Source: Streptomyces sp. IMTB 2501
Lineage (GTDB): Bacteria > Actinomycetota > Actinomycetes > Streptomycetales > Streptomycetaceae
Assembly: GCF_001953885.1 (NCBI RefSeq)
Contig: NZ_MQUS01000027.1
Span: forward strand, 62,001-126,000
Length of the DNA stretch: 64,000 nt
Direction of reading: 5' to 3'
Part shown: positions 24,276 through 34,864 of the stretch, in pieces
Layout of the letters: the number at the start of each line of letters is the position of its first letter
Position numbering within the stretch: the first letter of the stretch is position 1
Program-made: the position numbers and the translations under genes
Notes under the pieces: generated by a model
The model's database searches: none
Seen by the model: only the letters and a program-made list of their open reading frames with translations
Told to the model about the DNA's origin: nothing

Positions 24276-25681
24276 GTCTGCCTCAGTCTTCGCCATACGG
24301 CCTTGGCCGCGTTGTGGCCCGACATGCCGTGCACGCCGGGTCCCGGCGGGGTGGCCGAGGAGCAGATGAAGACGGCCGGATGCGGGGTGTGGTAGGGGAA
24401 CAGGGACAGTCTGGGGCGCAGCAGCAGCTGGAGTCCGGACGCCGCGCCGCAGGCGATGTCGCCGCCGACGTAGTTGGCGTTGTGCGCGGCCAGCTCGGCG
24501 GGGCCCGCGACGGCGCGGGCGAGCACGCGGTCGCGGAACCCGGGGGCGAAGCGCTCCAGTTGGCGTTCCATGGCATCGGTGAGGTCGCCGGACCAGCCGT
24601 TCGGGACATGGCCGTACGCCCAGAAGACGTGCTTGCCCTCGGGGGCGCGGGTCGGGTCGGCCACGCTGGGCTGGACGGTGATCAGGAACGGCCGGTCGGG
24701 CGCGCGGCCCTCGCGGGAGACGGCGCGCAGGGCGGTGGAGATCTCGGCCTGGCTCGCGCCGATCTGGACGGTGCCGGCGGCGCGGGCCTCGGGCGCGGTC
24801 CAGGGCACCGGGCCGTCCAGCGCGTAATCGATCTTGAAGACGCTCGGGCCGTAGCGGTAGTGGGCGTAGTGGTCGCCGAAGCCGGCGATGCGGGCGAGCG
24901 CGGTCGGCGAGGTGTCGAAGACGTACGCCCGGGCGGGCGGCAGGTCGTCCAGGCGCTTGATCTCGTAGTCGGTGTGTACGGCGCCGCCGAGGTCCCGCAG
25001 GCAGGAGGCGAGGGCGTCGGAGATCGCCTGGGAGCCGCCGCGGGGCACCGGCCAGCCGCGGGCGTGCGCGGCCAGCGCGAAGACCAGGCCGACGGCGCCG
25101 GTGGCCAGGCCGTCCAGCGGCGCGATCACATGCGCGACCAGGCCGGCGAAGAGGGCCTTGGCCCGCTCGTCCTTGAAGCGGCGCAGCAGCCAGGTGGCCG
25201 GTGGCAGCCCGGCCAGCCCGAACCGGGCCAGGGTGACCGGGTCGCGCGGGAGCGCGGTCAGCGGCAGGGACATGAAGTCCCGTACGAGGGTGTCCCAGTG
25301 GGCGAGGAACGGCTCGACCAGCCTGCGGTACGCGCCCGCGTCACGCGGTCCGAAGGAGGCGGCCGTCTCGGCCACCGAGCGGGACAGCACGGCCGCGGTG
25401 CCGTCGAGGAAGGGGTGCGCCATCGGCAGCTCGGCGTGCAGCCATTCGAGGCCGTAGCGGTCGAGAGGGAGGGCGCGGAACGCGGGTGAGTTGATGGCGA
25501 GGGGGTGAGCGGCCGAGCACGGGTCGTGCCGGAAGCCGGGCAGGGTCAGCTCCTCGGTGCGGGCGCCCCCGCCCACGGTGGACTTCGCCTCGAACAGCGC
25601 GACGGAGAAGCCACGGCGGGCCAGCTCCACCGCAGCGGTCAGTCCGTTCGGTCCCGCTCCCACCACGACCGCATCGAGCAT
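24272..25681 (-). CDS. Phytoene dehydrogenase-like FAD oxidoreductase
   Basis: A 469-residue NAD(P)/FAD-dependent amine-oxidase/CrtI-like protein. The N-terminal dinucleotide motif VVVGAGPNGLTAAVELARRGFSV ends in an acidic residue (EAK), then VGGGARTEELTLPGF and DPCSAAHPL; the C-terminal FAD motif reads PGPGVHGMSGHNAAKAV. Members desaturate or isomerise isoprenoids or oxidise other lipophilic substrates; no carotenoid genes are nearby, so the substrate is unknown. Start ATG 25681 begins the glycine motif. It is translationally coupled to the macrodomain gene. Confidence 0.88.
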   Translation of the reverse strand: MLDAVVVGAGPNGLTAAVELARRGFSVALFEAKSTVGGGARTEELTLPGFRHDPCSAAHPLAINSPAFRALPLDRYGLEWLHAELPMAHPFLDGTAAVLSRSVAETAASFGPRDAGAYRRLVEPFLAHWDTLVRDFMSLPLTALPRDPVTLARFGLAGLPPATWLLRRFKDERAKALFAGLVAHVIAPLDGLATGAVGLVFALAAHARGWPVPRGGSQAISDALASCLRDLGGAVHTDYEIKRLDDLPPARAYVFDTSPTALARIAGFGDHYAHYRYGPSVFKIDYALDGPVPWTAPEARAAGTVQIGASQAEISTALRAVSREGRAPDRPFLITVQPSVADPTRAPEGKHVFWAYGHVPNGWSGDLTDAMERQLERFAPGFRDRVLARAVAGPAELAAHNANYVGGDIACGAASGLQLLLRPRLSLFPYHTPHPAVFICSSATPPGPGVHGMSGHNAAKAVWRRLRQT

Positions 25682-25708
25682 CGACGGCACCTTCGGACCC
25701 CTTCGTCG

Positions 25709-25748
25709 GCCGATGGCCACTCGGGGTTGTGTCAGCCGATGGCCACTC
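25709..25748. repeat. Direct repeat upstream of the oxidoreductase gene
   Basis: GCCGATGGCCACTC occurs at about 25709-25722 and again at 25735-25748, 26 bp apart, within 70 bp of the oxidoreductase start. It may be a paired operator or a small duplication. Confidence 0.4.
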
Positions 25749-25854
25749 TGCGTTCAGGATATGCCGGAGGGCTGACACTCCCCCGGGGCGGGTGACCGGG
25801 TGGACCGACCGGTGCGGGCGGAGGGGAATCCTCCGGCGGGGGCCGGTCCGGGGT

Positions 25855-26700
25855 TCAGACTGCCGTGCGCAACAGTTCGGCCACCCGGTGGGCCGTCGCG
25901 GCGTCCCGGGCCGCGGTGAAGGGCAGGGCGTTGCCACCGGTCACTCTGAACGGCTCGCCGGTGCGCGTGAGATGCGCGCCGCCCGCCTCCTCGACCAGCA
26001 GCAGACCCGCCGCGTGGTCCCAGGCCGCCTCCCAGGAGAACGCCACGGCGTCCAACTCGCCCCGGGCGACGGCGAGATACTCAAGGCCCGCCGAACCGCA
26101 GGCTCGGGGGGCGAAGCCGTCGGTCCACAGGGCGTGCAGCGCGCGCTTCTGCTCGTCGGTGGTGTAGTCCGGGTGCGACGTGGCGACGACGAGGTCCCGG
26201 CCGGGCGCGGGCGGGCCCGCGATCAGCCGCTCGCCGTCGAGGAAGGCCCCCTGGCCGCGGACCGCGGTGGCGAGCTGGTCGCGTGCCGCGGCGTAGGTCC
26301 AGGAGGCGAGGACGGCCCCCCGGTGGGCGAGTGCGACCAGGGTGCAGAACCCGTCGTCGCCGTGCACGAACTGGCGGGTGCCGTCGACCGGGTCGACGAT
26401 CCACACCGGCGCGTCGCCCTGGATCGCCGCGTAGGTCGCCGGGTCGGCGTGCACCGCCTCCTCGCCGACCACGACCGAGCCGGGCAGCAGTGCGCCCAGG
26501 TCCTCGGTGAGCCGCAGCTCGGCCAGCCGGTCGGCGTCCGTCACCAGGTCGTGGGGGCCGCTCTTCTGGTCCACCTCGTGCGCGGCGAGACGGCGGAAGC
26601 GGGGCAGGATCTCGGCCGCGGCCGCCTTGCGGACCGCTTCCTCCACGTCGGCCGAGCAGCGCGCGAGAAACTCGTCGATGGTTTCCGTGTCTTCGATCAT
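25855..26700 (-). CDS. Inositol monophosphatase-family phosphatase
   Basis: A 281-residue Li-sensitive-type phosphatase fold. Metal ligands are seen in VVGEEAV, WIVDPVDGTRQFVHG and SWEAAWDHAAGLLLVEEAGG. Substrates in the family include inositol phosphate, histidinol phosphate, fructose-1,6-bisphosphate and PAP; actinobacterial members beside no biosynthetic operon cannot be assigned further. The ATG at 26700 is preceded by GGAGG only one base away, which is too close; a start at 26751 would add 17 residues and cannot be excluded. Confidence 0.87.
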   Translation of the reverse strand: MIEDTETIDEFLARCSADVEEAVRKAAAAEILPRFRRLAAHEVDQKSGPHDLVTDADRLAELRLTEDLGALLPGSVVVGEEAVHADPATYAAIQGDAPVWIVDPVDGTRQFVHGDDGFCTLVALAHRGAVLASWTYAAARDQLATAVRGQGAFLDGERLIAGPPAPGRDLVVATSHPDYTTDEQKRALHALWTDGFAPRACGSAGLEYLAVARGELDAVAFSWEAAWDHAAGLLLVEEAGGAHLTRTGEPFRVTGGNALPFTAARDAATAHRVAELLRTAV

Positions 26701-26809
26701 GCCTCCATGAGAGCATGCCCCACTGACAATCCCCGCCTCCGCGGTGCACACCGGGTGGAATCGAGATGAAGAACGGGGGTCGCACCGCGCCTAGCGCCTG
26801 GGCGTGTCG

Positions 26810-28654
26810 TCAGCGGCCCACCGCGTAGCCCTGCATCCCGCGTGGGTTCGCCGCCGCCGACAGCACGCCGGTCTCCGGGTCCCGGGCCACCGCGCACAGG
26901 CGCCCTTCGGACCAGGCCGGGCCGACCCTGACGTCGTGGCCGCGCCGCCGCAGCCCCTCGATCACGTCCCCGTCCGTACGGGACTCCACGGTGACGCTGC
27001 CGGGGCGGCAGCCACGCGGGTAGAAGGAGCTGGGGAAGCTGTCGTTGTGCCAGTTCGGGGCGTCGATCGCGCCCTGCAGGTCGAGGGCGCCGCGGACCGG
27101 GGCGCGCAGCGCGGCGGCGAGGAAGAAGTGCAGCTGCCACTGGTCCTGCTGGTCGCCGCCGGGCGTGCCGAAGGCCAGGACCGGCACCCCGTCGCGCAGC
27201 GCGAGCGACGGGGTGAGGGTGGTGCGCGGGCGGCGGCCCGGGGTGAGGGAGTTCGGCAGGCCCTCCGCCAGCCAGGTCATCTGCAGCCGGGTGCCGAGCG
27301 GGAAGCCCAGCCCGGGAACGACCGGGTTGGACTGCAGCCAGCCGCCGCTGGGGGTGGCCGCGATCATGTTGCCCCAACGGTCGACGACGTCCAGGTGGCA
27401 GGTGTCACCGCGAGTGCGGCCGTCGCCGCCCACGTCCGGCTCACCGGACAGCTCGGCGGTCGTCGGCTCGCCGGGCAGCTCGGCGACGGTCGGCTCGCCC
27501 GCGCCCAGCGGGTCGAAGCCGCGACCGCTGCCGGTCTCCACGCGCGCGTACGCCTGCGGCGGCAGCCGCGGGGTGCGTCCGCCTGGGCTGCCGGGCCGCA
27601 GCTCCCAGGATGCCTTGGCGCCGATCAGGGCCCGCCGTACGGCGTTGTAGTCGTCCGAGAGCAGCTCGGCGACCGGGACCTCGGCGGCGTCGCCGTACCA
27701 TGCCTCGCGGTCGGCCATGGCGAGCTTGCAGCCCTCGATCAGCAGATGGACGTAGTCGGCGGAGCCGTAGGCGGGCAGTTCCGGCGGGAGCAGGGCGAGC
27801 TGCTGGAGAAGGGCGGGGCCCTGGCTCCAGGGGCCGGCCTTGCACACGGTCCAGCCGTTCCAGTCGTAGGTCACCGGGGTCTCGTAGGCCGCCGACCAGC
27901 CGGCGAGGTCGGACTCGGTGAGCGTGCCGGTGTGCCGTTCGCCGCTGGTGTCCCTCGTGGGCCGCCGGGACTGCCGTACCAGCGCCTCGGCGATGAATCC
28001 GGAGCGCCACACCTCGCGTGCGGCGTCGATCCGGGCCTCCCGGTCACCGGCCCGGGCGGTCTCGGCGAGCAGCCGCTTCCAGGTGCCGGCGAGCGCGGGA
28101 TTGCGCAGCAGCTGCCCGGGCCGGGGCGCCCGCCCGCCGGGCAGATAGACCTCCGCCGAAGAGGTCCACTCCGTCTCGAACAGCTCCCGTACGGTCTCCA
28201 CGGTCGCGCCGACCCTCTCCACGGGCGCGTGCCCGTGCTCGGCGTATCCGATCGCGTACTTCAGGACGTCGTCCAGGGACTTCGTGCCGTGGTCGCGCAG
28301 GAGCAGCAGCCAGGCGTCGAAGGCACCGGGCACGGCGGCCGCGAGCGGTCCGGTGCCGGGGACGAGATCCAGCCCCAGCCCCCGGTAGTGCGCGACGGTG
28401 GCTCCGGCCGGCGCCACGCCCTGCCCGCACAGCACCCGCACCTCGCCGCCCGCCGGGGCGAGCAGAATCGGCACCTCGCCCGCCGGGCCGTTGAGGTGCG
28501 GCTCCACCACATGCAGCACGAACGCGCCGGCCACGGCGGCGTCGAAGGCGTTGCCCCCGTCCTCCAGTACCGCCATCGCCGACTGGGAGGCCAGCCAGTG
28601 CGTGGAGGACACCATCCCGAAGGTGCCTTGCAGGGTGGGCCGGGTGGTGAACAC
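26810..28654 (-). CDS. Gamma-glutamyltransferase-family Ntn hydrolase
   Basis: A 614-residue autoprocessing Ntn hydrolase. The N-terminal region has ASQSAMAVLEDGGNAFDAAVAGAFVLHVVEPHLNGPAGE; the small-subunit nucleophile is the threonine of GDTCHLDVVD near residue 417, followed by WGNMIAATPSGGW and TPGRRPRTTLTPSLAL and GTPGGDQQ. No signal peptide is visible, unlike the other homologue in this window, so this copy is probably cytoplasmic. GTG 28654 has GGAGG five bases upstream. It may hydrolyse glutathione-like or other gamma-glutamyl/acyl amides. It diverges from the lipoate ligase gene. Confidence 0.88.
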   Translation of the reverse strand: MFTTRPTLQGTFGMVSSTHWLASQSAMAVLEDGGNAFDAAVAGAFVLHVVEPHLNGPAGEVPILLAPAGGEVRVLCGQGVAPAGATVAHYRGLGLDLVPGTGPLAAAVPGAFDAWLLLLRDHGTKSLDDVLKYAIGYAEHGHAPVERVGATVETVRELFETEWTSSAEVYLPGGRAPRPGQLLRNPALAGTWKRLLAETARAGDREARIDAAREVWRSGFIAEALVRQSRRPTRDTSGERHTGTLTESDLAGWSAAYETPVTYDWNGWTVCKAGPWSQGPALLQQLALLPPELPAYGSADYVHLLIEGCKLAMADREAWYGDAAEVPVAELLSDDYNAVRRALIGAKASWELRPGSPGGRTPRLPPQAYARVETGSGRGFDPLGAGEPTVAELPGEPTTAELSGEPDVGGDGRTRGDTCHLDVVDRWGNMIAATPSGGWLQSNPVVPGLGFPLGTRLQMTWLAEGLPNSLTPGRRPRTTLTPSLALRDGVPVLAFGTPGGDQQDQWQLHFFLAAALRAPVRGALDLQGAIDAPNWHNDSFPSSFYPRGCRPGSVTVESRTDGDVIEGLRRRGHDVRVGPAWSEGRLCAVARDPETGVLSAAANPRGMQGYAVGR

Positions 28655-28774
28655 GGGCGCCTCCAGGGCTCGGGTACGTCTTCCAGGTGATCGTACGAGC
28701 GTGATCGCCGTCCGGGGAACACGGCGACGACCTGCGGCGTTGATCTCGTACGGCAGGAACGGAGGCCCAGGCAA

Positions 28775-29839
28775 GTGCACGGTGAGTACAAGGTGCCCGG
28801 CGGGAAGCTCGTCGTGGTGGATGTGGCGGCCGAGGGTGGCGTGTTGCGGCATGTGCGCGTGGCGGGCGACTTCTTCCTGGAGCCGGACGAGGCGCTGGAC
28901 GCGGTGAACCGCGCGTTGGAGGGTGCCCCGGTGGACACCGACGCGGCGGGGCTGGCCGCGCGCATCGACGCGGCGCTGCCCGCGGGGACGGTGATGTACG
29001 GCCTGACCTCGGAGGGTGTCGCCATCGCGGTGCGCCGGGCCCTGGCCCGCGCCACGGACTGGACCGACTACGACTGGCAGCTGGTCCACGAGGGCCCGCA
29101 GCCGCCCGCACTGCACATGGCGCTGGACGAGGTGCTGACCGCCGAGGTCGCCGCGGGTCGGCGGCCGCCGACCCTCAGAGTGTGGGAGTGGGGCGCCCCG
29201 GCGGTGATCATCGGCAGCTTCCAGTCACTGCGCAACGAGGTGGACGCCGAAGGTGCCGCGCGGCACGGCATCGAGGTGGTGCGGCGGATCTCCGGCGGCG
29301 GCGCGATGTTCGTGGAGCCCGGCAACACGATCACGTACTCCCTGTCGGTGCCGGAGTCGCTCGTGCAGGGCCTGTCCTTCCAGGACAGCTACGCCTATCT
29401 GGACGACTGGGTGCTGGGTGCCCTCGGCGACCTGGGCATCCGGGCGTGGTACCAGCCGCTGAACGACATCGCGACGGACCAGGGCAAGATCGCGGGTGCC
29501 GCGCAGAAGCGGATCGTCGGGCCCGACGGCGGTCCGGGCGCCGTACTGCACCACGTGACCATGGCGTACGACATCGACGCCGACAAGATGGTCGAGGTGC
29601 TGCGCATCGGGCGGGAGAAGCTGTCCGACAAGGGGACGGCGAGCGCGAAGAAGCGGGTCGATCCGCTGCGGCGGCAGACCGGGCTGCCGCGCGAGGCGGT
29701 CATCGACCGGATGATCGAGTCGTTCCGCGTGCGGTACGGCCTGGCACCGGGCAAGATCACGGACGGGGAGCTGACGCGCGCGAAGGAACTGGCGCGGACC
29801 AAGTTCATCTCCCCGGAGTGGACTGCGAGGGTGCCGTAG
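28775..29839 (+). CDS. lplA: Lipoate-protein ligase with N-terminal accessory domain
   Basis: A 354-residue enzyme that attaches lipoate to E2 or GcvH lysines through lipoyl-AMP. The catalytic domain (about 95-354) has RRISGGGAMFVEPGNTITYS and the ligase lysine in DQGKIAGAAQKR. The first 85 residues (YKVPGGKLVVVDV, ALDAVNRALEGAP) look like the small accessory domain that sits at the C-terminus in E. coli LplA, so the domain order is swapped. GTG 28775 has GGAGG nine bases upstream. It diverges from the glutamyltransferase gene. Confidence 0.85.
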   Translation: MHGEYKVPGGKLVVVDVAAEGGVLRHVRVAGDFFLEPDEALDAVNRALEGAPVDTDAAGLAARIDAALPAGTVMYGLTSEGVAIAVRRALARATDWTDYDWQLVHEGPQPPALHMALDEVLTAEVAAGRRPPTLRVWEWGAPAVIIGSFQSLRNEVDAEGAARHGIEVVRRISGGGAMFVEPGNTITYSLSVPESLVQGLSFQDSYAYLDDWVLGALGDLGIRAWYQPLNDIATDQGKIAGAAQKRIVGPDGGPGAVLHHVTMAYDIDADKMVEVLRIGREKLSDKGTASAKKRVDPLRRQTGLPREAVIDRMIESFRVRYGLAPGKITDGELTRAKELARTKFISPEWTARVP

Positions 29840-30049
29840 CGGTGGGCCTGCGGGACGTCTCTCAAAGGAGGTCCCTTCCCCAACTCCGGGAGCAAAACGG
29901 GCAGATCGGTATGTTGCGAACAGGATGCCGTGATCGTGCGGGCACGCAGCGCGTTCCCCACTTCCGCCCCACGGGGACTCGTGTGACACTGTCGTCTCCG
30001 TCCACCATGCGGTCCCCCTCCGCACCCCCTCCCCCACGAGAAGTGCGCC

Positions 30050-30736
30050 GTGCGTTCTCTTCCTCTGCCGCTGGCCCTCACCGCGCGGATCTCGCCGGTC
30101 GCGGTCCTCGCCTGTGCCGGCTGGGCGCTGACGTCCGGACCGGCCGTATCGTCGGCGGCGGCCGGGCATCAGACGGCCCGGACGACGCCCGCCCAGTCCT
30201 CCTCCGGATCCTCCGGCCCGTCGTCCGGCGGCGCGGCCTCGCAGGCGTACTCCTCCGCGCCATCCCCGTGCACCAGCGTGCCCGCGGCGACCGTCAAGTC
30301 CCTGGTGCCCGGGGCGAAGACGCAGGGCAAGGAGATCCCGTCGACGGACACCAAGCTGCGCCGCACCTGCTCCTGGAACGCCCTGCAGGGCTACGACTAC
30401 CGCTGGCTCGACGTCTCGTTCGAGCTCAGCGGGTCGGCGCAGGAGGCGCAGCAGGAGTACCAGCAGCGGGTGAAGGCGAAGAGCGGCGGCGGGGCGGTGC
30501 CGGGGCTCGGGGACAGCGCCTACTCCGTGGTGAATCTGACCACCGAGGACAAGCAGCAGACCCGGGAGGGCGTGGTGATGGTCCAGGTGTCCAACGCCCT
30601 GGTGATCGTCACCTACAACGGCAGCGACTTCGAGACGAAGAAGGCTCCGGACACGGACGAGATCAACAAGGGGGCGATCCAGGCGGCGCGGGCCGCGGTC
30701 GGCGCCCTCGGGGGCGGGCAGTCCCAGTCCGGCTGA
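30050..30736 (+). CDS. Secreted protein, DUF3558-like
   Basis: A 228-residue exported protein. A short signal (about 5-37) is followed by a serine/proline-rich linker and a globular domain with two cysteines, SPCTSV and RTCSWN, spaced as in DUF3558-type mycobacterial/streptomycete secreted proteins. The N-terminal CAGWALT does not fit a convincing lipobox, so I cannot call it a lipoprotein. GTG 30050 is preceded by GAGAAG. The 210 bp upstream contain an AAAGGAGGT run but no gene. Function unknown. Confidence 0.65.
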   Translation: MRSLPLPLALTARISPVAVLACAGWALTSGPAVSSAAAGHQTARTTPAQSSSGSSGPSSGGAASQAYSSAPSPCTSVPAATVKSLVPGAKTQGKEIPSTDTKLRRTCSWNALQGYDYRWLDVSFELSGSAQEAQQEYQQRVKAKSGGGAVPGLGDSAYSVVNLTTEDKQQTREGVVMVQVSNALVIVTYNGSDFETKKAPDTDEINKGAIQAARAAVGALGGGQSQSG

Positions 30737-30755
30737 CCGCCCACCCCCTGTGCCC

Positions 30756-32282
<1,527 letters not shown>

Positions 32283-32404
32283 GGGCTGGCCAATCGGATG
32301 AGGTGGGAGGGGAGTTGGCCGTGCGGGCACCAGCCCCCTCCCCTGGACGGCGGGGAGGGGGTGACCAAGGGGGTGTGGGGGGAGGTCGGACGGCGGAGGA
32401 CGGG

Positions 32405-33424
32405 TCAGGCGTTGACGGCCGGAATCACCGTCGTGCCGTAGGCGTCGATGGTGGCCTCCTGCGCGTCGTGCATGTCGTACACCGCGAACTGGTCGACGCC
32501 CAGCGCGCGGAGCGCGTTCAGTTTCTCGATGTGCTTCTCCGCGGGGCCGATCACGCAGAACCGGTCCACGATCTCGTCGGGCACGAACTCGGTGTCCGGG
32601 TTGCCGCTGCGCCCGTGGTGGGCGTAGTCGTAGCCCTGCCGCGCCCTGATGTAGTCGGTGAGTTCCTCGGGGACCTGGGCGGAGTGCTCGCCGTACTTGG
32701 CGACCAGGTCGGCGACGTGATTGCCGACCATGCCGCCGAACCAGCGGCACTGCTCCCGGGCGTGGGCGAGGGCCTCGGGCGAGTCGTCCTCGGTGACATA
32801 GGCGGGAGCCGCCACGCAGATCGTCACCTCCGACGGATCGCGTCCGGCGGCGGCCGCCGCGTCCTTGACGGCTTTCACCATGTACTCGGTCAGATACAGG
32901 TCGGACAGCTGGAGGATGAAACCGTCGGCCTCCTCACCGGTCATCTTCAGCGCCTTCGGGCCGTACGCGGCCATCCAGACGGGGAGTTCGGCGCCCTCCT
33001 TGATCCAAGGGAACCGGATCTTGGTACCGCCGAGATCGGCCTCCTCGCCCCGGGCGAGCGCGCGGATGACCTTCATCGCCTCGCTGATCCGGGCCAGGGT
33101 GTTGGGTTTGCGGCCCGCGACCCGCATCGCGGAGTCGCCGCGGCCGATGCCGCAGACGGTGCGGTTGCCGAACATGTCGTTGAGGGTGGCGAACGTGGAG
33201 GCGGTGACCTCCCAGGTGCGGGTGCCCGGGTTGGTGACCATCGGGCCGATCTTGAGATGGGACGTGTTCGCCAGGATCTGGCTGTAGATCACGAACGGCT
33301 CCTGCCAGAGCACGGAGGAGTCGAAGGTCCAGCCGTACGTGAAACCGTTGCGCTCGGCCCGTTTCATCAGGCTGACGACACGTGAGGCCGGCGGGTCGGT
33401 CTGCAGGACGAGTCCGAAGTCCAT
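32405..33424 (-). CDS. Luciferase-like F420/flavin oxidoreductase (CPS_4043 type)
   Basis: A 339-residue TIM-barrel member of the luciferase-like monooxygenase superfamily. Recognisable pieces are MDFGLVLQTDPP, HLKIGPMVTNPGTR, GNRTVCGIGRGDSAMRVAGRKP, LPVWMAAYGPKALKMTGEEADG and VIGPAEKHIEKL. I place it in the TIGR03842-like subgroup by memory of these segments. ATG 33424 has AGGAG eight bases upstream. It is 11 bp behind dihydropyrimidinase, firmly inside the operon, so it should act on the same compounds; a role in reducing uracil/thymine or in ring oxidation is inference only, since no classical dihydropyrimidine dehydrogenase is present. Confidence 0.87.
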   Translation of the reverse strand: MDFGLVLQTDPPASRVVSLMKRAERNGFTYGWTFDSSVLWQEPFVIYSQILANTSHLKIGPMVTNPGTRTWEVTASTFATLNDMFGNRTVCGIGRGDSAMRVAGRKPNTLARISEAMKVIRALARGEEADLGGTKIRFPWIKEGAELPVWMAAYGPKALKMTGEEADGFILQLSDLYLTEYMVKAVKDAAAAAGRDPSEVTICVAAPAYVTEDDSPEALAHAREQCRWFGGMVGNHVADLVAKYGEHSAQVPEELTDYIRARQGYDYAHHGRSGNPDTEFVPDEIVDRFCVIGPAEKHIEKLNALRALGVDQFAVYDMHDAQEATIDAYGTTVIPAVNA

Positions 33425-33435
33425 GGGCGCCACTC

Positions 33436-34839
33436 CTAGTTGAGGTACTGACAGGTGGAGCGCGGGGTGAAGACGCCGTGGCCGGCGTGTCCGGTGTACT
33501 CCCGCTGGTCGATGATCACCTCACCGCGCGAGAGGACGGTCTCGACACGGCCGGTGGTGCGCTTGCCCTCGTACGCCGAGTAGTCGACGTTCATGTGGTG
33601 TGTCCCGGCGGACATGATCTGCTCGGCGCGCGGGTCGTAGAGGACGATGTCGGCGTCGGTGCCGGGGGCGATGGTGCCCTTCTTCGGGTACAGGCCGAAC
33701 ATGCGCGCCGGGGTGGCGCAGGCGATCTCGATCCAGCGGCGGCGGCTGATGTGCCCGTCGACGACGGCCTGGTGGAGCAGGTCCATACGGTTCTCCACGC
33801 CCGGCAGGCCGTTGGGGATCTTGGAGAAGTCACCGCGGCCCAGCTCCTTCTGGCCCACGAAGCAGAACGGGCAGTGGTCGGTGGAGACCACCTGCAGGTC
33901 GTTCGTCCTGAGGCCCTGCCACAGCCTGGCCTGGTGTTCGCGCGGCCGCAGCGGGGTGCTGCACACATACTTCGCGCCCTCGAAGTCCGGCTCGGCGAGG
34001 TTGTCGGTGGACAGGAAGAGATACTGCGGGCAGGTCTCGCCGAAGACATTGAGCCCCTCGTCCCGGGCCCGGGCCAGTTCGGCCACCGCCTCCATGGCCG
34101 AGACGTGCACGACGTACAGCGGGGCGCCCGCGACCTGGGCGAGCCGGATGGCGCGATGGGTGGCCTCTGCCTCCAGCAGGGCCTTGCGGACCTCGCCGTG
34201 GTAGCGCGGGTCGGTCTCGCCCCGGGCGAGCGCCTGCTCGACCAGGACGTCGATGGCGATGCCGTTCTCGGCGTGCATCATGATGAGCCCGCCGTTGTCG
34301 GCGGAGCGCTGCATGGCGCGCAGGATCTGTCCGTCGTCGGAGTAGAAGACGCCCGGATACGCCATGAACTGCTTGAAGGAGGTGACGCCCTCCTCCACGA
34401 GCAGGTCCATCTCCTTCAGCGTCTCGTCGTTGACGTCGGAGACGATCATGTGGAAGGCGTAGTCGATCGCGCAGTTGCCCTCGGCCTTGGCGTGCCAGGT
34501 GTCCAGGCCCTCGCGCAGGGTGTGGCCGACGCTCTGCACCGCGAAGTCGACGATCGTCGTCGTACCGCCCCAGGCGGCGGCCCGGGTGCCGGTCTCGAAG
34601 GTGTCGGAGGCGAAGGTACCGCCGAACGGCAACTCCATGTGGGTGTGCGCGTCGACGCCGCCCGGGATGACGTACTTCCCGGTGGCGTCGATGACCCTCT
34701 CGGCGGTGAACGCCCCCGCGGCGGGCGTGCTGGAGGCGGCGAGGGCGGCGACGCGGCCGTCCTCGATCAGGACGTCGGCGTGGATCTCGTCCGACGCGGT
34801 GATGACGAGCCCACCACGGATGACGGTACGGCTGCTCAT
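33436..34839 (-). CDS. hydA: Dihydropyrimidinase / D-hydantoinase
   Basis: A 467-residue cyclic amidohydrolase. GVDAHTHMEL supplies His65 and His67, SFKQFMAYPG the carbamylated lysine (Lys156), MHAENG and VVHVSAME further metal histidines, and VSTDHCPF the catalytic aspartate; the dinuclear zinc site is complete. It opens 5,6-dihydrouracil or hydantoins to N-carbamoyl-beta-alanine or N-carbamoyl amino acids, the substrate for the neighbouring nitrilase-family genes. It starts 25 bp after the first of these and runs into the luciferase-like gene 11 bp later. Confidence 0.95.
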   Translation of the reverse strand: MSSRTVIRGGLVITASDEIHADVLIEDGRVAALAASSTPAAGAFTAERVIDATGKYVIPGGVDAHTHMELPFGGTFASDTFETGTRAAAWGGTTTIVDFAVQSVGHTLREGLDTWHAKAEGNCAIDYAFHMIVSDVNDETLKEMDLLVEEGVTSFKQFMAYPGVFYSDDGQILRAMQRSADNGGLIMMHAENGIAIDVLVEQALARGETDPRYHGEVRKALLEAEATHRAIRLAQVAGAPLYVVHVSAMEAVAELARARDEGLNVFGETCPQYLFLSTDNLAEPDFEGAKYVCSTPLRPREHQARLWQGLRTNDLQVVSTDHCPFCFVGQKELGRGDFSKIPNGLPGVENRMDLLHQAVVDGHISRRRWIEIACATPARMFGLYPKKGTIAPGTDADIVLYDPRAEQIMSAGTHHMNVDYSAYEGKRTTGRVETVLSRGEVIIDQREYTGHAGHGVFTPRSTCQYLN

Positions 34840-34864
34840 GCTGCTCCCTCGGTCAACGGTGCGG

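Noticed and set aside
29840..30049. AAAGGAGGT with surrounding symmetry considered as a riboswitch.
   Set aside because: No known aptamer core could be folded by eye and the downstream gene is a secreted protein of unknown role.
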